Shown: one piece after another, positions 12,801 through 24,800 of the stretch
Numbering within the stretch: position 1 is the first letter of the stretch
Layout of the letters: the number at the start of each line of letters is the position of its first letter
Assembly: GCA_023548195.1 (NCBI GenBank)
Contig: JAJHZJ010000028.1
Coordinates: 2,677,001-2,741,000, forward strand
Reading direction: 5' to 3'
DNA from: Bettongia penicillata ogilbyi
Lineage: Eukaryota; Chordata; Mammalia; Diprotodontia; Potoroidae
Length of the DNA: 64,000 nt
The notes under the pieces: generated by a model
Databases searched by the model: none
Told to the model about the DNA's origin: nothing
What the model saw: only the letters and a program-made list of their open reading frames with translations
Program-made: the position numbers and the translations under genes

Positions 12801-15800
12801 CCTAAAGATAAATGACCTGTACCTGCAATATAGTAGTATTTTGTAGTAGTATTTTCAAAGTCAAAGTAAATGTTTTTTTGTTCTTCTTTTAAGGGCTTTT
12901 GCTTGGGTTTCCTTACACAACTTGACAGGGCATCACACCCTTTAGTTCAGAAACTCATTTGTCAGCATGTTATATCCAGCAACATCAAAAGTCTCCTCAA
13001 ACAGGTATGTTCATTTTGGCAGGTTAGACTAATATTGGAGATGTTTTCGTATCAGAGTTCCAAATCAGTTTAGTGTGGATGAGTTGGACAATGAAAAGCC
13101 ATGTTAAAATCTTGATTCCTTTCAACTATTTGGCTTTCACTCATTGATGTATCTCCTGTATTGCAAGCATTGTGCTATTTGTAAGAATCTGCATTAAGCA
13201 TAGAATTGGGAGATTCTGAATAAAACTTGGGTATTACAAAAGAACTGACAGTGTTGTAGTATGTATCTTTTTGAGGATAGAAATAGTGTTTTGTTTTCTA
13301 AATCTTGATGTCTACCCCTACATTCCCCTCAGTCTACTACCATGATTTTTACATTTTTGAAGGGAGGAAGGGAAGGAGCCAGAAATGAGATTTCATTGGT
13401 ACAGGGCACTCCTTTCAATGAGGAATCCCATACCAACAGTGCAGATTGGCATTCTCTCACAATTTATAGTCTTAGAAAATTACCTGGCTAGCTGAGAGAT
13501 TCTAAGTGATTTACCCAAGGCCACATAGCCAGTATATATTAGAGGAGGCACTTGAATGCAGGTTTTTCTGACCGAAATTGACTTGTTCACTGCTCCAGCT
13601 CTACATGGCTGACTCTGCACATAGGTTTTTAGTACAAATTCATTAAAGTGAATTACTGGTTGATGACTATTCCAGTTACTAGCACTTGGAGTCTTTGTAA
13701 GTTTGAAAGGAAGGATTAACAGATTTATTCTTTCAATTATTGATAAAATCTCGTTAAAAAAATCCATTTTCTGTAATTTAGTTACAGTATTTTTTGTGGT
13801 TTGTGATGGTTAATTAAAAGGCTGTTCTTCCTCTTCTGTCATTTCTCTTGAGTGTTAAACTGAATGGAGGTAGCCACATGGTGCAGTGGATAGTAAGCTG
13901 GCCTTGGACTTCAGAAGAGCTGTGCTCATTTCTGGCGTCTGATGACTGGATGACCTGGGACAGTTGACATTGGGTACCTCTCCCAAACTTAAAGGAGGAG
14001 AGCAGACTATTTTGTGCTGATAATTTGAATTCCTTCTTGCTGGTCTAATATATAAGAAGTACTGTAGCTAACAGTCCTTGGGCCTGAAACCTTGAGTGTC
14101 TGAGAGCTAATGCTTTCAGGTAGGGCCTTTTAGTCTCTGTAACCTTTATTCTCACTATACCCTGATGAGGGTCTCCTAAAATCTGAAATTTATTCAGCAG
14201 TGTGCTGGAACCATTTGGAATCTAAGCTGATAGTTAAATTTTTTCATTGGCAAACTCTACAATGTTGTGCCTTTATTACTTGGAAGAAATTTGGCTGGTG
14301 CGTTTCACTGTTGTAAATATCAGAAGGAACGGGCCTTCTACAGAAGTTTCCTTTTTTTTTTTCCTGTCTTGATCTGTCCTTTCTTGAAAGCAAGTAAGAA
14401 TGGATTTCTGATTGTGTTATTTTTTTTAATGTATATCTTTCAGCCTATTCCAGAACCCAAGGGAGGTCGGCTTATCCAGATTGAAGGATACTGGATTTCA
14501 GTGGGAGAAAAGGAGCCCACAATAGATGAAACATACATACTCACTCCTTCTGTTAAACTTAACCTGAGAGATATTGTCAGAGTCGTCTCTGCAGGGTATG
14601 GTGTTTCTTTTTCCTCTTTCTTATATGTTGCTTCAGTAACTGTGCACTTTGACAATCAAGATTTAATATACTTAGGATAATTTCTTACAATTTTTTTTTA
14701 CATCATGTACTCTCTCTGCTATATTTCCCGCCTCCACCCCCAGCCCACTGAGAAGGCAAGAAATCTGTAATCATTATATATATATGAAGTGATATAAAAC
14801 ACATTTCCTTACTGGCTATATTGTCCTTCCTCCCCTAGTCCCCCACCCCTCCTTCTGCCTACCCCCTAAAAAAAAGAAAAAGCAAGAAAAATAGAGGAAG
14901 AAAAAAAAATATGTTTCAGTTTGCATTTTTGAGTCCACCAGTTTTCTCTGTGGAGGTGGATAACATTTTACATCATGAGTCCTTTACAATTTTGGTGGAT
15001 CATTATAATGATCAGAGTTTACTAAGTCAGTTGATTATATTTATAATATTTCACTGTGTAGATTGTTCTTCTGGTTCTATTCCCTTTGCATCAGTTCATA
15101 CAAGTCTTTCCAGACTTTTCTGAAGCCATCCTCTTCATTGTTTCTTTTTTTTAATATATTTTTTTAAATAAAAATTTATTTATTTAACTTTTTACATTCA
15201 TTTTCACACAATTTTGGGTTCCAAATTTTCTCCCCTTTTATCCCCTCCCCCCACCCCAATACACCGAGCAATCTAAATTTTCCCTGTCATCCCTCCCTTC
15301 TCTTATCCCCATCTTCTCTTTTGTCCTGTAAGGCCAGATGACTTTCTGTTCCCCATTGATTGTATTTCTTATTTCCTGGTAGCAAGAACAATACTAAACA
15401 GTTGTTCCTAAAACTTTGAGTTCCAAATTCTCCCTATCCCTCCCTCCCCCACCCATTCCCTTTGGGAAGTCAGGCAATTCAATATAGGCCATATCTGTGT
15501 AATTTTGCAAATGACTTCCCTGATGGTCGTGTTGTGTAAGACTAACTGAATTACCCTCCATCCTACCCTGCCCCTCATTGTTTCTCTTCTGTCTTTTGAT
15601 CCTGTCCCTCCCCAAGTGCTGACTTCAAATTGCTCCCTCCTCCCTTTGCCCTCCCTTCCATCATCCCCGCCCCTTGCTTATCTCCTTCTCCCCCACTTTC
15701 CTGTATTGTAAGATAGGTTTTCATACCAAAATGAGTGTGCATTTTTATTCCTTCCTTTAGTTAAATGTGATGAGGGTAAACTTCTTGTTTTTTTTTTTTT

Positions 15801-18800
15801 GTTTTGTTTTGTTTTTTCCCTCAGCTCTCCTCTTTTTCCCTCCATTAAAAAGTCTCCTACTTGTGTCTTAAATGGCATATAATTACCCCATTCCATTTCA
15901 CCCTCTTTCCTCCCACTACATTTCTCTCTCACCATTTACCTTAATTTCTTTTAAGATATGGTCCCATCGTATTCAATTCACTCTGTGCTCTCTGACTCTG
16001 TATGTGTGTGCATGTGTGTATCAGTGTGTTCGTGCATGCGTGTACATGTGTGTGTGTTCCCACCAACTACCCCAATACTGAAAAGTTTTAAGAGTTACAA
16101 ATATTGTCTTTCAATGTAGGAATGTAAACAGTTCACTTCTGGTAAGTCCCTTAAGACTTCTCTTTGCTGTTTACTTTTTCATGATGCTTCTCATTCTTGT
16201 GTCTGAAAGTCAGATTTTCTTTTCAGCTCTGGTCTTTTCATCAAGAATGCTTGAAAGTCCTCTGTTTCATTGAAAGACCGTATTTTCCCCTGAAGTATTA
16301 TACTCAGTTTTGCTGTGGGTAGGTGATTCTTGGTTTGAGTCCTAGTTCCTTTGACTTCTGGAATATCCTATTCCACGCCCTTCGATCCCTTAATGTAGAA
16401 GCTGCTAGATCTTGAGTTATCATGATTTTATTTCCACAATGCTGGAATTGTTTCTTTCTAGCTGCTTGTAATATTTTCTCCTTGAGCTGGGAGTTCTGGA
16501 ATTTGGCCACAACGTTCCTAGGAGTTTCTCTTTTTGGATCTCTTTCAGGTGGTGATCGATGGATTCTTTCAATACTTATTTTGCCCTCTGGTTGTAGAAT
16601 GTCAGGGCAGTTTTCCTTGATAATTTCATGGAAGATGATATCTAGGCTCTGTTTTTGATCATGACGTTCAGGTAGTCCCATGATTTTTAAATTGTCTCTC
16701 CTGGATCTATTTTCCAGGTCAGTTGTTTTTCCCATGAGATATTTCACATTCTCTTCCATTTTTTCATTCTTTTGATTTTGTTTGGTGATTTCTTGGTTTC
16801 TCGTAAAGTCGTTAGACTCCATCTGTTCCATTCTAATTTTGAGAGAACTATTAAATTCAGTGAGCTTTTGCACCTCTTTTTCCATTTGGCTCATTCTGCT
16901 TTTGAAAGCATTCTTCTCCTCATTGGCTTTTTGAACCTCTTTTGCCAATTGAGTGAGCCTATTCTTCAAGGTGTTATTTTCTTCAGCATTTTTTTGGGTC
17001 TCCTTAACCAAGGTATTGACCCGTTTTTCATACTTTTCTTGCATCTCTCTCATTTCTCTTCCCAGTTTTTCCTCCACCTGTCCAACTTGCCTTTCAAAAT
17101 CCTTTCTGAGCTCCTTCAAGGCCTGAGCCCACCCGACATCCCCCTGGGATGTCTGGGGTACCGAGGCTCCGCTCTCCACGTCTTTCCCTGATGGCAAGAA
17201 TATGTCCCCCTCCTCGTCAGATCCGAAAGTTGGGATCATTTGCATTTGTTGGAAAAAACTCTGTATAGTCTTATTTTTCTTCCCTTTTGTAGGCATTTTC
17301 CCAGCCAGTTACTTGATGTCTGAGATTCCTGTCCACCCCCGCCTAGATCCATCCAGCTAGTGCTTGGGGTCTGAGATTCAAATGGGCTTTCCGGGGCAGG
17401 CGCGGCTGCTAATCAATGTGAGCTTTAGTTCTGGTGCTGGGGTTGGGGCAGGGCCGCCTCCCAGGCTCAGTTCCCTCAGGGGCTTTATGCAGAGGCCTTC
17501 AGTAATGGAGCGGGGTGGGGCAGGGCCGTCTCCCAGGCTTAGCTCCCTGAGGTTGTTTATGCAGAACTTTCAGTAATGAAGATCCTGCCTGCTGCTGTGG
17601 GAGTCCCAGGCTGCAGCTGCCGCTGCCTCCGCCCCCGCCTCTGCCGCCACCGCTTCCTCCCGAGGGGGCCCGAGTCACGGAGACACCCCGCTCCCCTCGG
17701 CCAACCAGCCGTCTCTCTCACTGACCTGTAGCTTCTGTGGGCGGAGGGACCTTTCCAGCTGCCGGAACTTCCGTCTCTGAAGCCTGCTCGGATCAGCTTC
17801 TCTGGGGCCACGGCCAGGGCAACGCTGGGGTGGGGTCCGCTTTCCGCAGTGCGAAGGACCCTGGGGACAGCTCTCCAGGGCTCTCTGGAACGGAAATCTC
17901 TTCCACTCTTTTTCTGTACACCTTTCAGTGATCCAGAAGTTATGGGGATCTCTTTTTACATTAATTCTATGGGCTGTGGGTTCAGAGCTCGTAAACCTGC
18001 GTCCTTCTACTCCGCCATCTTGGCTCCGCCCCCTCTATTCTGTCTTTTGATCCTGTCCCTCCCTGAGTGTTGACTTCAAATTGCTCCCTCCTTCCATCAT
18101 ACCCCCCCCCCCCCTTGCTTATCTCCTTCTCCCCCACTTTCCTGTATTGTAAGATACGTTTTCATACCAAAATGAGCGTGCATTTTATTCCTTCCTTTAG
18201 TCAAATGTGATCAGGGTAAACTTCATGTTTTTTTCTCAGCTCTCCTCTTTTTCCCTCCACTAAAAAGTCTCCTGCTTGCCTCTTGAATGAGACATAATTT
18301 ACTCCATTTCATTTCACCCTCTTTCCTCCCATTGCATTTCTCTCACCATTTACCTTAATTTCTTTTAAGATATGGTCCCATCCTATTCAATTCACTCTGT
18401 GCTCTCTGTCTCTATATGTGCATGCATGTGTGTATGTGTGTGTGCGTGCATGCATGTACATGTGTGTGTGTTGTCCCACCAACTACCCAGATACTGAAAA
18501 GTTTTAAGAGTTACAAATATTGTCTTTCCATGTAGGAATGTAAACAGTTCACTTTTGGTAAGTCCCTTCTGACTTCTCTTTGCTGTTTACTTTTTCATGC
18601 TTCTTCTCATTCTTGTGTTTGAAAGTCAGATTTTCTTTTCAGCTCTGGTCTTTTCATCAAGAATGCTTGAAAGTCCTCTGTTTCATAAGTCCTCTGTTTC
18701 ATTGAAAGACCATATTTTCCCCTGAAGTATTATACTCAGTTTTGCTGTGGGTAGGTGATTCTTGGTTTGAGTCCTAGTTCCTTTGACTTCTGGAATATTT

Positions 18801-21800
18801 GCACGCCCTTCGATCCCTTAATGTAGAAGCTGCTAGATCTTGAGTTATCCTGATTGTATTTCCACAATACTGGAATTGTTTCTTTTTAGCTGCTTGCAAT
18901 ATTTTCTCCTTGACCTGGGAATTCTGGAATTTGGCCACAATGTTCCTAGGAGTTTCTCTTTTTGGATCTTGCTTTCAGGTGGTGATCGATGGATTCTTTC
19001 AATACTTATTTTGCCCTCTGGTTGTAGAATATCAGGGCAGTTTTCCTCAATAATTTCATGGAAGATGATGTCTAGGCTCTGTTTTTGATCATGACTTTCA
19101 GGTAGTCCCATGATATTTAAATTGTCTCTCCTGGATCTATTTTCCAGGTCAGTTGTTTTTCCCATGAGATATTTCACATTCTCTTCCATTTTTTCATTCT
19201 TTTGGTTTTGTTTTGTGGTTTCTTGGTTTCTCAGAAAGTCTCATTAGCCTCAATCTGTTCCATTCTAATTTTGAGAGAACTGTTTTCTTCAGTGAGCTTT
19301 TGCACCTCTTTTTCCATTTGGCTAATTCTGCTTTTGAAAGCATTCTTCTCCTCATTGGCTTTTGAACCTCTTTTGCCAATAGAGTTAGCCTATTTTTCAA
19401 GGTGTTATTTCCTTCAGCATTTTTTTGGATCTGCTTTAGCAGGGTATTGACCCGTTTTTCATGCTTTTCTTGCATCTCTCTCAATTCTCTTCCCAGTTTT
19501 TCCTCTACCTGTCTAACTTGCTTTTCAAAATCCTTTTTGAGCTCTTCCATGACCTGAGCCCACCAGACATCCACCTGGGATGTCTGGGATACAGAGGCCC
19601 TGCCCTCCATGTCTTTCCCTGATGGTAAGAATATTTCCTCGTCATCAGAATTGAAAGGCGGGAACATCTGCACCTCATCAAAGTAGCTCTCTGTGGTCTT
19701 ATTTTGCGTCCTTTTTCTGGGCATTTTCCCAGCCAGTTACTTGACTTCTGAGATTCCTGTCCACCCCCACCTTGATCCGTCCAGCTAGTGCTTGGGCTCT
19801 GAGATTCAAATGGGCTTTCCGAGGCGGCTGTGGCTGCTATTCAATGTGAACTTAAGTTCTGGTGCTCAGGTGGGGGCAGGGCCGCTTCCCAGGCTCAGTT
19901 CCCTCAGGGAGTTTATGCAGAGACCTTAGGTAACAGAACTTCTGTCTGCTGATCCAGGAGTCCCGGGGGCCGCCACTGCTGCCTCTGCTGCTCCCTCCGC
20001 CGCTGCCTCCCGAGGGGGCCCGAGCCACGGAGACACCCTGCTCCCCTTTCGGCCAGCCTAGACGTCTCTCTCCCTGACCTGTAGCGTCTGTGGGCGGAGG
20101 GACCTTTCCGGCCGCCGGAGATTCCATCCCTGAAGCCTGCTCGGATCTGCTCCTCTTGGGCTGCATGGCCAGGGTGGCGCTGGGGTGCGCTCCACTTTCC
20201 GGGGCACGACGGACCCTGGGGACGTCTCTCCAGGGCTCTCTGGAATGGAAATCTTTTCAACCGTGTTTCTGCGTACCTTGCAGTGATCCAGAATTTGTGG
20301 GGAATTCTTCTTGCAGGAAATATATGGGCTGTGGGTTCGGAGCTAGCATACGTGAGTCTTTCTACTCCGCCATCTTGGCTCCACCCTCTTCATCATTTCT
20401 TGTCACACGGTAGTATTACATCATATTGATACAGCGTAATTTATTCAGCCATTCCATAGTTGAGGGACATCCCTTCATTTTCCATTTCTTTGTTACCACC
20501 CAAAGAGCTATTATAAATATTTTTTGTACATATGGTATTCAGTAAAAGTTTAAATAAAATATCAAAATTCAAGGTGTTTGAATTTTTACTGAGTAGAGAA
20601 AAAAGGATTCCAGTGTGACTTCTACAAATATCTGAGGACCATGCCTAACTAAATGTGGAGAGGTGTATCTCTCAGTATTGAGTCATAGAGTTAGAGCTGC
20701 AAGAGACCTTAGAAGTCATCCAGTTTTTACAGATGAAGAAAGAAAAGGATCAGGGCAATTAAGTGACTTACCCAGGATCACATAGGTATGAAGGCTCAGA
20801 CTTGATTCCAGAAATTTTTGACTCAAAGCCACTGCTGTCTTCAGTCAATAGACTGTATATGATGAAGGCTGGGGTTGGTCAGAGCAACTCAGAAAACCAC
20901 CTGTTCAATTGTAGAAGAGTTAGAATCTGTCTCAGGGGAAGGAGGCATCCCATATTGATGACTAGTTGCTTTTTTGAAATGTTAGTAAAATTTAAACTTT
21001 TAATTAAATTGAATTTTAGTGAAATACTAAATTTATTTGCTCTGTGTTGCCTATTTCTGATCTCTTTCATGTCTTTGTCAAGCTTGGTTGCCATTGTTGG
21101 TTTTAACAAAATAAAGACATGGTCGGCGTGGTGTATGCAGGGTATTCCAGAAATCTCTTTAGCGTGTAGTCTTTAATGATTAAAGCTTAGAACTGCACTA
21201 AGACTTTTGAAACATGATGTGTATTACTTTCGGTAAATTTTTTTTCCCATTCCCATTTGTAGTTTTTCTATGCTGTCGTAGATAGTATTCTGGATACTTC
21301 CACATGTTGCATGCAAGTTCTGTTTCCCAGCCATCAGGACAAGTTGTTGTCAGGGTTTTTCTATGAAAATTTTTGTATACATTGGTCTTTTCTCCCTTTT
21401 ACAAAGCATTCTTAGGTTATATCCATAGTGGTGGAAAAGCTAGGTCAAAAATTATGTTCCATCAGTAATTTACTTTTGCAGTAGTGGGGAACCCCTCTAC
21501 ATCCTCAAATCCTACCCTTCAGGTAAATCCAGACTTCACAGAACAGATCATTGTAGGATTTGTTCTGTGAAGTTTGGATTCACTTAGAGGGCCATACTTG
21601 AGGACCTAGAAAGCCACCTGTGCCTCAAGGCTGAAAGTTTCCCACCCTGAAGTAGAACAAGACAGTACAGTATGGAAGAGATTCTGACTTTTTAATGGTA
21701 AAGGTCCTAGGTTCAAATCCTGGCCCTGCCTGTTACCTAAGGGAAATTACTCTAACCTCTCTGGGCCTTATTTTCTGCACTCCCAAAATGAGATGGAGAT

Positions 21801-24800
21801 GTTCCTCAGAGTTTTTCAACTTTAAATCTGTGGTATAGTTTGGTCTGGTTTCCCTTCCTCTGTTGAATTTTATGCACAGATATTTTTGACAATTTCAGTA
21901 TAATTTATCATAGTTAAATTTTTTTTTCAGATTTAGTTAAGAATTTTAACAGTTTTCCAAGTAGTTATTGGCAGATTGATATTTCTTTTAAAAAGTTTGT
22001 TCTTGAGCCATTTTTCTTCCATTGAGGAATAAATATTTTTGCCTTAATTATTTTAAGGTTTTTATTTGTTGCTTTCTAGCTGTTAGATTTTTATCAGATA
22101 TGTTTAATGCAAAATGTTTTTTTCTGCTTAATGTCTCTTTATTTGGGGAGTATTTCTTTTTGTAGTAAAACTCATTTTTTTATTATCTATTTTATTTCCT
22201 ATAATTATTTCCTTTGTTTCATATTTTAAAAATTCTCCCCATGCTTGAACTGTACTTTTCCCTAATTTTTACTTATTTTTTCTTTACTTATTGATCTAGT
22301 TGGAATTGGTTGTAGAATAATGTGAGATATATAATAAGCTTATTTCTTTTTGCCATGACACCTATTTTTCCAATGTTTATTGTTTTGTTTTTCAATGTTT
22401 AATAATCCTTGAATTTGTTACTAATCTTTCGTTTGCACTAATTAAGCTTTATTTTCTAAGTTTGTCATTCTATTTCAATGAACTGTTTTTCTTTACGTAT
22501 TTCTTCTTCTTCTTCCCCTTCCCTTCTTCCTATCTTTATCCCTATTCCTGTCCCTAATTGTCTTGGTTACTGTTTTCTTTATTTTTGAATAAGTTTTTGG
22601 ATGCCAATTGTTTTTAAAGCTTGAGATGAATTTTCAACAAAGATAAAGCTCAGCTGGCTCTACTATAAGTCTTAGCACTGGAATAAAACAGTCTAGATCA
22701 AGCCTTTTGCCCTAAAACCAAATTGTATGGAAGGAATACCAGCAACCACATTCCTGTCTCTACCAGCTTGTTCTGAGTGAAGGAATATTATTAGTAAATG
22801 TTCCCTGGCAACACACTTAGTCCACCTTGTCTCCGTAGTCAATTCTTTCAGCTCCATTGTCTTAGGCATGTTTCCTTGAATCTAGTCATTGTAAAAAGAC
22901 AAAACCCTCTATCCCTTTGGTTTTCACCTTGGAACAAGAAAAAAAAATTAAAGAATCTTTCCAGATCTGAGTTGTAGTGTAGGTTGTCAGCATCTCTAAT
23001 TACTATGCATTGTCTTTAAAGAATAAATCCTATCTTATTTTCCACCATGTGACAATTTGTTTAAGAAATAAAAGCATGTTTAGTTCGTCCATATGAACAT
23101 TCATTCTTTCATTCAGCAAATCCTTAACCTTGCCAGAGGTCTTAAATTCCCAGGGTTTAACACCTAGGTCTGTTACTTTGTTTTAGCATAAAGGAAGTTA
23201 AATCATAAGTGTGTTTGGGCAAGGAAAATAGTTGTATATTTGTCCCCTTTAATTAATTTATTTATTCTAAGTAATTCTTTTTTTATTTTTCTTGTTTCAA
23301 TGATCCATCTTTTAAAGAACCTACCCAGTGCTGATTCAGGGAGAGACATCTGTTGGTAAAACTAGCCTAATTCGATGGCTGGCTGCTGCAAGTGGGAATC
23401 ATTGTGTTCGGATTAATAACCATGAACATACAGATATTCAGGAGTATATTGGTTGCTATACATCAGATGCTTCAGGGAAGCTGGTATTTAAAGAAGGTAG
23501 GGTTGAGGTCTTCAGTTACATGTGTTATTGACATCCTTAACTCACCAAGCCTGCGTGTAGGGGATGTGGTCATTTCTGAATATAAAAATTCATAAAAGTC
23601 TTCTTTTTGCAATATTTTTCCATGAATTTTAAGGGGATCTATCTAGGAGGCCTAGGGGACTCATCCATCCTTTGTCTAATTAATTCAGTGAGCATTTATT
23701 AGCTACCCTCTATATGCTAGGCATTATACTAGACAGTAGAGATATAATTTGAAACCAAAACAGTCTTGCCCTCAAGGTGTTTATATCCCATTGGACACTA
23801 TTAACCATTACTGTGGTATAGGGGTCTGAACTGTGTCATTGCTACTAGACAACTTAATTTCAAAAGGCATTGTGTTTGACTCTTATTCCCAGAAGTAAGT
23901 GGGGGGGAGAAAGGGGAGAAAGTTCATACAATTGAATGATTTAAATAGATTAAGATGACAAGGTTAAGAAATGTTGAGGATGAAGCATTTTTTTACACAG
24001 TTTACTGTATAAAAGTGACTTTTCTTGGCATAATAAAAACCATTTCCCTCTTTGTCAAAGACCTGTGCTATTTTTTTTTTTATAACACAGTTGTCCTCAA
24101 GGAGTACTTTATTTTAAAACTACCAGTGTAGCAAATTAATCAATATCTACTATAACTTTTTTTTTTGCAACATTTTATGTTAAAATAATGAGATATGTCT
24201 TAGAAAATTATTATTTCCATCTTTTTCCTCTCAAGGTGTCCTTATTGATGCTATGAAAAAAGGCTACTGGATTATTTTAGATGAATTGAATTTGGCTCCC
24301 ACAGATGTGCTGGAGGCATTGAACAGACTTCTGGATGATAACCGGGAATTACTGATAACAGAGACTCAAGAAGTTGTCAAAGCACATCCTCAATTCATGC
24401 TTTTTGCAACCCAGAACCCTCCTGGCCTGTATGGGGGTCGAAAGGTTTGTAAAGCTCGTCCTCTATAAACCATAGACCATATAAACCAAATCCTGGTAAT
24501 GATTTCATTCTATGAGTATTCTCTTTCTAGATTGAATTGTTTCTTTTTTAACTTTAAAGAATAGGGAGGGTTTCCCCCCTCTTATTCTTCCTGTGCTTGT
24601 TATGAGTAGACTGTTGCTTAGAAGATTAGGTGGGCAAAAATTAACTTTTTTCTTCATGCTTCTCTCTGTATCTTCTAGGTGCTCTCTCAAGCCTTCCGCA
24701 GTCGTTTTGTAGAGTTGCATTTTGATGAGCTGCCTAGCACTGAGCTGGAAACAATATTGCATAAACGCTGCAGTTTGCCACCTTCTTACTGCAATAAGTT

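Larger units (their letters stand above)
15147..18032 (-). mobile_element. HAL1 (half-L1) unit 1, full length, in dimer
   Basis: Read on the minus strand: 5' end near 18031 (GGCGGAGCCAAGATGGCGG), GC-rich 5' UTR to 17297, ORF1 17296-16304, a 3' region with purine-rich blocks and a tail near 15147-15190 (poly-T on the + strand). Only about 200-300 bases separate ORF1 from recognisable 3' UTR and there is no trace of ORF2, the definition of a half-L1. It is joined head-to-tail to unit 2 at 18032/18033. Confidence 0.85.
18033..20386 (-). mobile_element. HAL1 unit 2, 3' end missing, in dimer
   Basis: Minus-strand unit with 5' end near 20386 (GGTGGAGCCAAGATGGCGG), 5' UTR to about 19725, ORF1 remnant 19724-18845 and part of the 3' region. 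It stops at 18033, about 440 bp short of a full 3' end by comparison with unit 1 (position about 15585), and there meets the 5' end of unit 1. The outer flanks of the pair carry matching 15-bp sequences, TCTTCATTGTTTCTT at 15132-15146 and TCTTCATCATTTCTT at 20387-20401. Confidence 0.8.
20387..22440 (-). mobile_element. Old L1, 3' UTR and ORF2 end (right piece)
   Basis: Continues the element of 14680-15146: TAGTATTACATCATATTGAT, TTCAGCCATTCCATAGTTGA at 20410-20470, TATACATTGGTCTTTTCTCC near 21377, and antisense ORF2-like sequence (TTTTATCAGATATG, GTTGGAATTGGTTGTAGAAT, TTTCTTTTTGCCATGACACC) up to about 22420. It is interrupted by a dispersed repeat (20680-20830), a MITE (21478-21650) and a SINE (21670-21840). 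Old and patchy. Confidence 0.6.

Noticed and set aside
13862..13940. tRNA gene candidate (head of SINE)
   Set aside because: The tRNA-like head continues into a SINE body and lacks a closing acceptor stem; similar heads recur at 29150, 42255, 48540 and 59060.
14267..14680. 137-codon frame as one exon around exon 10
   Set aside because: Only 14444-14595 matches midasin and is bounded by good splice sites; the ends of the frame are intron.
16422..17191. Open frames of 78 and 139 codons on the + strand opposite the HAL1 ORF1
   Set aside because: They are antisense shadows of the ORF1 coiled coil and RNA-binding domain; their composition follows from the real frame on the other strand.
16304..17296. 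A host gene for a coiled-coil protein inside an MDN1 intron
   Set aside because: The motifs NLKIMGLPE, RIHRSPP, ARKKQF and RITYP and the L1-type 5' end identify retroelement ORF1, and sibling copies occur at 18845-19724 and 26753-27467.
19852..20413. Gly/Arg-rich frames on both strands
   Set aside because: They fall in the GC-rich 5' UTR of HAL1 unit 2, with no independent sign of coding.
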